From assembly GCF_013340935.1 (NCBI RefSeq), contig NZ_WHOS01000054.1:1-48135 (forward strand): 48,135 bases of DNA, written 5' to 3'. The position numbers and the translations under genes are program-made. Below the pieces are notes generated by a model that saw only the letters and a list, made by a program, of their open reading frames with translations, was not told where the DNA came from and made no database searches. This document shows, piece after piece, positions 43,733 to 48,135 of this stretch; within the stretch, counting starts at the first letter, position 1; the number at the start of each line of letters is the position of its first letter. This stretch comes from Azospirillum melinis. Lineage in GTDB: Bacteria; Pseudomonadota; Alphaproteobacteria; Azospirillales; Azospirillaceae.

Positions 43733-45295
43733 TCATCCCACCCCTTCGTAGACCACCTCCGTCATCATCCCCGTCGCCATGTGCAGCAGGTTGTGGCAGT
43801 GCAGCGGCCAGCGGCCGGGGTTGTCGGCGTTGAAGGCGACGGTGACGCTGCCCATCATCGGCACCAGGACGGTGTCGCGCACCGCCCCCGCCACCGGCCG
43901 GCCGTCTATCGCCACCACCTGGAAATGATGGCCGTGCAGGTGCATGGGATGCGCCATCATCGACGCATTCTCGAAGGTCAGCTCCACCCGCTGGCCCTGG
44001 CGGACCGTCAGCGGCCGGTGCGCCCCGAAGGTCAGGCCGTCCAGGCTCCAGACATAGGGCGCCATCGAGCCGGTCAGCCGCATCCGCCGCGTCAGGTCGG
44101 CCGCGCGCGCCGCCAGCGGCGAGACCGCGACCAGCTGCTTTTCCAAAGACAGGTCGAGCGGATCGGTCTGCGTCTCCCCGGCCGCCGCGACCTTCTCAAC
44201 CGCAGCGCCGGGGGTGGCGAGGATGATGCCGGTGCGCTGCACCGCCCCCTCGCGCAGAGCCAGGATCGGGAAGGCGCCGCCCTCGGCCGGCACGATCAGG
44301 CGGATGTCCAGCCGCTGGCCCATGCTCATGGCGAAGCGGCTGCCGGCAACCGGCTGCACCGGGTTGCCATCGGCGGCGATCACCTGCCCGGTCAGCCGCC
44401 CGAGGTCGAGATGGAAAGCGGTCGAGGTGGCGCCGTTGATGATGCGCAGCCGCACCCGTCCGCCCCGCTCCACCCGCACCAGCTCGGGGTCGGCAAGTGT
44501 GCGGTCGTTGGCGAGGTAGGCATCGTACTCGACATCGTTCAGGTCCATCGCCATGCCGCTCATGCCGTGGCCCGAACCATGTCCCGCCTGCCCGTGTTCC
44601 ATCGACCCATGGTTCATAGCGCCGCCGACCATTGAGCCGTGGTTCATCGCGCCATGATTCATGGCTCCATGGTCCATTGAGCCATGATCCATCTGGCCGT
44701 GCCCGCCATGGGCCATTCCGCCGGCCGGCGCACCCAGGGAAGCCAGCAGCTCGGCCGGGTCGCGGAAGGTGAAGTCGTGCAGCAGGATTGTCACCTCCTG
44801 CTCGTCGGCGCGCAGATCCTCGGCGCTGCGCACCACCAACGGGGCCGCCATCAGCAGCTGTTCCTGCATCCCGTGGTGGGAGTGCATCCAATGGGTCCCT
44901 GTGCGCGGCGCGAAGTCGTAGCGGACCGATTCGCCGGTGCGGATCGCTGGACGGTTGGTGTCGATGACACCGTCCTGGACATAGGGCGGCGTCTGGCCGT
45001 GCCAGTGGATGACCGCATCCTCCCCCGCCCGGTTGGCGAGGTCGACGACAAAACGCCGGCCGGGGTCGAGGCTCAGCCCAGGGGTGCCGCCGGGCTGGCG
45101 GATGCCGAACACGCCGGCAGCCTTGCCGTTCACGTCGAGCGTGCGGCGGTCGACGGTCAGGAGGACCGCATCCTCCACCGGGTTGCTCCCTTGATTGGCA
45201 GCAAGGACGGAGCGCGGAAAGGCGGGAAGCAGGGCGGCACAGCCGCCGGCAACCGCCGTCGACAGCAGACGGCGGCGCGAAAACGCGAGAGTCAT
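43733..45295 (-). CDS. Multicopper oxidase (CueO/CopA type), Tat-exported
   Basis: This 520-residue periplasmic multicopper oxidase is probably a cuprous oxidase in copper tolerance. The N-terminus is a twin-arginine signal (SRRRLLSTAVAGGCAALLPA, ending LAANQ). Copper sites are complete: HWHG (97-100), HWMHSHHG (135-142), HPMHLHGHHF, and HCHNLLHMATGM, which carries the type 1 Cys-His-Met and type 3 ligands. Residues 194-250 are a Met/His-rich insert with seven pentads of the type (S/A)M(D/N)HG, like the Met-rich insert of CueO and CopA. A small Cys/His/Met-containing exported protein lies upstream on the same strand. Confidence 0.94.
   Translation of the reverse strand: MTLAFSRRRLLSTAVAGGCAALLPAFPRSVLAANQGSNPVEDAVLLTVDRRTLDVNGKAAGVFGIRQPGGTPGLSLDPGRRFVVDLANRAGEDAVIHWHGQTPPYVQDGVIDTNRPAIRTGESVRYDFAPRTGTHWMHSHHGMQEQLLMAAPLVVRSAEDLRADEQEVTILLHDFTFRDPAELLASLGAPAGGMAHGGHGQMDHGSMDHGAMNHGAMNHGSMVGGAMNHGSMEHGQAGHGSGHGMSGMAMDLNDVEYDAYLANDRTLADPELVRVERGGRVRLRIINGATSTAFHLDLGRLTGQVIAADGNPVQPVAGSRFAMSMGQRLDIRLIVPAEGGAFPILALREGAVQRTGIILATPGAAVEKVAAAGETQTDPLDLSLEKQLVAVSPLAARAADLTRRMRLTGSMAPYVWSLDGLTFGAHRPLTVRQGQRVELTFENASMMAHPMHLHGHHFQVVAIDGRPVAGAVRDTVLVPMMGSVTVAFNADNPGRWPLHCHNLLHMATGMMTEVVYEGVG
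44591..44695 (-). repeat. Seven Met-His pentapeptide repeats in the multicopper oxidase
   Basis: Seven 15-base units encode QMDHG, SMDHG, AMNHG, AMNHG, SMVGG, AMNHG and SMEHG. The fifth lacks the His. Such arrays bind Cu(I)/Cu(II) and can vary in number between strains by slippage. Confidence 0.9.
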
Positions 45296-45365
45296 GACGG
45301 ACTCCGAATGATCGGGGGAACAGGGAACGGAGAAAGCGCCGCGGAAGCCCGGCGGCGCGCCGGCA

Positions 45366-45752
45366 TCATCCCAGCCGCGGCGGCGGCAGGTCGGGCCGCA
45401 CCCCCAGCCCTTCGCGCAAAGGCCCGGTCGCCCAACGCAAGCGCAGCCCCGAAGACCCGGCCGGGGTCAACAGCGCGGCACTGGGCAAACCGACGACCAT
45501 GGAGGCGCAGGCCATGCCGGCGCAGCAGGGCTGCGTCGCGTGATGCGTCCGGGCCGGCATGGGGCGGCCGTGATCCGTGCCACCCGAATCGGCCACAGGC
45601 GACACTCCATGCGCAGCGACGGCGGCCGGCGCGTCATGCGGACAGGAGGCGGCGGCATCCCCCGACCACAGCAGCAGCCCGAGCGTCAGGAGGACCAGCG
45701 CCCCCGCGACATTGCCCAGCCTCCGCATCCAGTCGGCGACGCGCATCGGCAC
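45366..45752 (-). CDS. Small exported Cys/His/Met protein next to the copper oxidase
   Basis: A 128-residue protein with an N-terminal hydrophobic helix (LGNVAGALVLLTLGLLLWSG) ending AAASCPHD, a signal peptide or anchor. The mature part has CPHDAP, THHATQPCCAGMACASM and a Pro-rich C-terminus (RPDLPPPRLG). This pattern suits a periplasmic copper-binding accessory protein like those beside copper-resistance oxidases, but no named family is assigned. The GTG at 45752 has GGGAG 7 bases upstream; the ATG at 45746 is the alternative. It lies 70 bases before the oxidase and is likely cotranscribed. Confidence 0.75.
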   Translation of the reverse strand: MPMRVADWMRRLGNVAGALVLLTLGLLLWSGDAAASCPHDAPAAVAAHGVSPVADSGGTDHGRPMPARTHHATQPCCAGMACASMVVGLPSAALLTPAGSSGLRLRWATGPLREGLGVRPDLPPPRLG

Positions 45753-45932
45753 CGCACCGCTCCCGCTTGTTGTCAGCCTTTCCAAATAGGCCCTCGGTCG
45801 GAGCCGGTCAACCGCATCGGACCGCCGGACAGGGCCTCTACCCATTCAGTCCTAGGCGTCTTCCCGAGCATGGAACTGCAACACACCGCCCCTATATTGG
45901 CCGTCACCCGAAACCAACAAAACACTCCCGAG

Positions 45933-46157
45933 ATGTCCGCCTCCGCCCGTCCGGCCACCCTCCCGCACACCGCAACTCCGCAAACCGCCGCCCGCCAGCT
46001 GCATTGCGCCTGCTGCGGCCGCCCCTTCGTCCGCCCGTCCACACGGGGGCCGGCGCCGCTCTATTGCTCGGAGGATTGCCAGAAGCAGATGCGCGTCCGC
46101 ACGCGGGTGTGGAGCCGGCGCGACGACGCCCCCTTCGGCCTGCGCCGCGCTTCCTAG
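45933..46157 (+). CDS. Small zinc-ribbon-like protein
   Basis: A 74-residue protein with CACCGRPFVRPSTRGPAPLY followed by CSEDCQKQMRVRTR: two Cys pairs (C-x2-C and C-x3-C) about 20 residues apart, typical of a treble-clef or zinc-ribbon fold, with basic flanks suited to nucleic-acid or protein binding. An ATG at 45870 would add 21 residues, but those codons (ATA, CAA, ACT) are unlike the window, so I prefer 45933. Neither start has a strong ribosome binding site. Function unknown. A hairpin terminator overlaps its stop. Confidence 0.65.
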   Translation: MSASARPATLPHTATPQTAARQLHCACCGRPFVRPSTRGPAPLYCSEDCQKQMRVRTRVWSRRDDAPFGLRRAS

Positions 46158-46198
46158 GGTCCGTCTGATGCTTATTGAAGCACCAGACGGACCCTAGG
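46153..46198 (+). terminator. Long hairpin, terminator of the zinc-ribbon gene
   Basis: CCTAGGGTCCGTCTG pairs perfectly with CAGACGGACCCTAGG (15 bases), and the stem continues with TGCTT/AAGCA past one mismatch to an ATTG loop. ATTTTGGTTTT follows. The stop codon TAG lies in the left arm. Confidence 0.75.
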
Positions 46199-46211
46199 AT
46201 TTTGGTTTTCC

Positions 46212-46254
46212 GTGTGATTCACGCTTCAAGCGATTCCGCTTGAACCGATCACAC
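46212..46254. repeat. Compound inverted repeat before the pbpC stop
   Basis: GTGTGAT/ATCACAC outer arms and TTCAAGCG/CGCTTGAA inner arms with an ATTC loop, ending one base short of the pbpC stop codon. It may protect or end the pbpC transcript, or be a repetitive palindrome. Confidence 0.65.
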
Positions 46255-46255
46255 T

Positions 46256-47980
46256 CTAGCGAATCTCGACGGTCGCGCTGTCGCTGCGGCCGTCGGCGTC
46301 CAGTACGGTGACCCGCACCACCCCCGGCCCGTCCGGGCGCCACACCACGTCGCGCGCAATCGGTGACTGGGCGATGCGCCGTCCGTCGATCAGCCAGGAC
46401 AGCGGGCGCCGCCCGCCGGTGGCGGTCAGGGTCATCGGCTCCCCCTTGCCATCCGGCCCCAGCGCCTCCAGCACCATGTCGCTGACCGGGAAGGTCAGGC
46501 GCAGCCGGTCGGTCTGGCGCGGTCCGGCCAGCTCGACCTCGCCCGGCCGCAGGCGGCGCAGCAGCTCCGGCGGCGCCTCGTTCCTGACCGGGCCGGCGGG
46601 ACGGCCGCGCTCGGCCGGCAGCCGGTCGAAGACCTCGAACAGCAGGGGGGCGGCGGTGTTGCGGCCGTAATGGTCGGGGCTGGGCGTGCCGTCCGGCCTT
46701 CCGACCCACACGCCGACCGTATAGCGCCCGGTGACGCCGAAGGCCCAGGCGTCGCGGAAACCGTAGCTGGTGCCGGTCTTCAACGCCACCGGCCCGCTGC
46801 CGCGCAGTTCCTGCGCCTGCACCACCCCCGGCGGCGGCGGGGAGCCTTCCAGGATGGCGCGGACCTGCTGCGCCGCGGTGGCCGACAACAGCCGCTGTTC
46901 CGCCCCGCCGGGCTCGTCCAGCCTGGCGCGCAGCGGCGCCACCAGCCCGTCGCGCGCCAGGCCGCTGTAAAGAGTCGTCATGTCCCACAGGCTGATCGAC
47001 GCCCCGCCCAGCGCCACCGGCAGCCCCGGCAGTGTCGTGCCGCCCGGCAGCACCAGCCGGGCGCCGGCCTTGCGCAGGGCCTCGGCGAAGCGCAGCGGCC
47101 CGACGCGGTCGAGCACCAGCACCGCCGGTACGTTCAGCGAGCGCTGCAGCGCCTCCATCACCGTCAGGTCGCCGGTGAAGCTGCGGTCGAAATTGCGCGG
47201 CGCCCAGTCGCCGAAGCGGGTGGAGACGTCGGCAATCTGGGTCAGCGGGTGGATGATGCCGTCGTCGAAGCCCAGCCCATAGATGAAGGGCTTCAGCGCC
47301 GAGCCCGGCGAGCGCACCGCCCGCACCATGTCGATGGGGCCCTGCCGCGTCTCGTCCAGCGCGTTGGGGCTGCCGAGATAGGCCAGCACCGAGCGGTCGC
47401 GGTTGTCGACCACCAGCACCGCCAGCCCGGCCTGCGGGTTCAGCGTCTCCGCCGTCTTCCGGCCCAGCGCCTCGACAGCCAGTTGCAGGGTGCCGTCGAT
47501 GGTGGTGGCGATCTCCGCCCGTCCGGGGTTGGCGCTGCGCAGCCGGTCGGCCAGATGCGGGGCGGAGGCCGGCAGGGACAGCCGGGCCGAGGGAACGGGC
47601 AGCGACTTCGCCTCCGCCACCGCCTTGGGCGACAGCGCGCTCGCCTCCGCCACCCGGTCCAGCACCTTGTCGCGCGCCGCCCGCGCCCGTTCCGGATAGC
47701 GGTCGGGGCGCAGGTGGGAGGGCGATTGCGGCAGCGAGACCAGCAGCGCCGCCTCCGCCGCGTCCAGCTCGGCCGGGGCCTTGCCCAGCAGCATCAGCGA
47801 GGCGGCGCGGATGCCCTCGATGTTCCCGCCATAGGGGGCGAGCGTCAGGTACATGCCGAGGATGTCGCGCTTGCCATAGCGCCATTCCAGCTGCGCCGCC
47901 CGCGCCGCCTCGATCAGCTTGGCGGTAAAGGTGCGTGGCCGCGGCTCCAGCAGGCGGGCGACCTGCATGGTGATGGTGGT
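46256..47980 (-). CDS. pbpC: Penicillin-binding protein 1C, 5'-truncated
   Basis: The bifunctional glycosyltransferase/transpeptidase PbpC, here about 575 residues. The glycosyltransferase part starts at TITMQVARLLEPRPRT and includes the ILGMYLTLAPYGGNIEGIRA block. The transpeptidase has active-site GSALKPF (SxxK), SLN in QRSLNVPAVLV, and LKTGTSYGFRDAW (KTG). The C-terminal PBP1C-specific domain ends VTVLDADGRSDSATVEIR. The N-terminal membrane helix and the catalytic Glu of the glycosyltransferase are missing because the genomic sequence ends near 47980. Codons read beyond that point come from adapter sequence. Confidence 0.93.
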   Translation of the reverse strand, partial: TTITMQVARLLEPRPRTFTAKLIEAARAAQLEWRYGKRDILGMYLTLAPYGGNIEGIRAASLMLLGKAPAELDAAEAALLVSLPQSPSHLRPDRYPERARAARDKVLDRVAEASALSPKAVAEAKSLPVPSARLSLPASAPHLADRLRSANPGRAEIATTIDGTLQLAVEALGRKTAETLNPQAGLAVLVVDNRDRSVLAYLGSPNALDETRQGPIDMVRAVRSPGSALKPFIYGLGFDDGIIHPLTQIADVSTRFGDWAPRNFDRSFTGDLTVMEALQRSLNVPAVLVLDRVGPLRFAEALRKAGARLVLPGGTTLPGLPVALGGASISLWDMTTLYSGLARDGLVAPLRARLDEPGGAEQRLLSATAAQQVRAILEGSPPPPGVVQAQELRGSGPVALKTGTSYGFRDAWAFGVTGRYTVGVWVGRPDGTPSPDHYGRNTAAPLLFEVFDRLPAERGRPAGPVRNEAPPELLRRLRPGEVELAGPRQTDRLRLTFPVSDMVLEALGPDGKGEPMTLTATGGRRPLSWLIDGRRIAQSPIARDVVWRPDGPGVVRVTVLDADGRSDSATVEIR

Positions 47981-47982
47981 GG

Positions 47983-48135
47983 CTCTTATACACATCCGAC
48001 GCTGCCGACGAATAGAGGGGTGTGGTCTCCGGGAGTGGTCGGTTGACGATATAAAAACAATAGCACATGTACAGTGAACGGTACTGTACGTTCTATTATG
48101 TGATCTTCGACCAGTTGTCTACACTCACGTCATTT
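47983..48135. other. Sequencing-adapter contamination (Illumina Nextera), non-genomic
   Basis: CTCTTATACACATC (47983-47996) is the Tn5 mosaic end, then one base off and GACGCTGCCGACGA (to 48011), which is the rest of the Nextera read-1 adapter. ATAGAGGG (48012-48019) differs by one base from the reverse-complement of i5 index S502. GTGTGGTCTCCGGGAGTGG resembles a degraded P5 tail. The remainder is AT-rich noise. The genomic boundary lies between about 47975 and 47983. Confidence 0.95.

Noticed and set aside
46194..48068. Minus-strand frame running into the contig end
   Set aside because: It is a frame-shifted shadow of pbpC and its first codons come from adapter sequence.
47990..48135. AT-rich end as a possible horizontally acquired segment
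   Set aside because: The composition shift is explained by adapter and low-quality sequence, not by transfer.

Overview
This is a GC-rich window whose gene content and gene neighbours (fliO-fliP with an orphan FlhB C-terminal-like protein, rpoZ-spoT-pdxJ-acpS-lepB-rnc-era, surA-pdxA, a CheZ/MotB-like motility cluster, GTG and TTG starts, CtrA-like boxes) point to an Alphaproteobacterium of the Rhodospirillales, most like Azospirillum. The genus is an inference from gene style; no 16S or other taxonomic marker is present. Almost everything is ordinary chromosomal core: no phage, IS, CRISPR, rRNA or tRNA gene was found.

Layout. 1-1958 (+): tail of a flagellar export locus (FhlB-like, a small unknown, FliO, FliP). 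2179-4782 (+): Kup potassium transporter and a secreted fasciclin-domain protein. 4851-11133 (-): a tightly coupled motility cluster read as 42-aa membrane protein, CheZ, MotB-like without the proton-channel Asp, MotB-like with it, and a 1195-aa exported AMIN-like/TPR protein; two CtrA-like boxes lie upstream of its first two genes. 11497-15752: patatin lipase, M10-type metalloprotease with four exact-period 41-residue repeats, RlmM-like methyltransferase (-), and a Fur-box-controlled bacterioferritin-associated ferredoxin. 16646-23942 (-): era, rnc, lepB, acpS, pdxJ, a c-type cytochrome, spoT/relA and rpoZ. 24210-31184: NYN-domain protein (+), pdxA, surA and lptG (-), GNAT and guaA (+). 31278-32755 (-): a small Cys-containing protein and a lipoprotein lytic transglycosylase. 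33101-37478 (+): RND efflux adaptor and pump. 37640-43713: second patatin (-), SpoU methyltransferase, a SUV3-like RNA helicase, MntH with a palindromic operator, SlyX (+). 43733-45752 (-): copper-type multicopper oxidase with a Met/His pentad array plus a small exported Cys/His/Met protein. 46256-47980 (-): PbpC, cut off by the end of the sequence.

How the genes work together: flagellar export and motor control (1-2 kb and 8.4-11.1 kb), ribosome/RNA processing and stringent response (16.6-24 kb), vitamin B6 synthesis (pdxJ and pdxA), outer-membrane biogenesis (surA, lptG), envelope turnover (transglycosylase, PbpC) and metal handling (bfd/iron, mntH/manganese, multicopper oxidase/copper).

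Data caution: from about 47,983 to the end the sequence is not genomic. It reads as Illumina Nextera transposase adapter, an i5 index and degraded P5 sequence, followed by low-quality bases. Anything that extends into it, including the apparent start of pbpC, is artefactual. The most promising poorly described biology is the CheZ/MotB-like/TPR cluster with its unannotated 42-aa leader gene.
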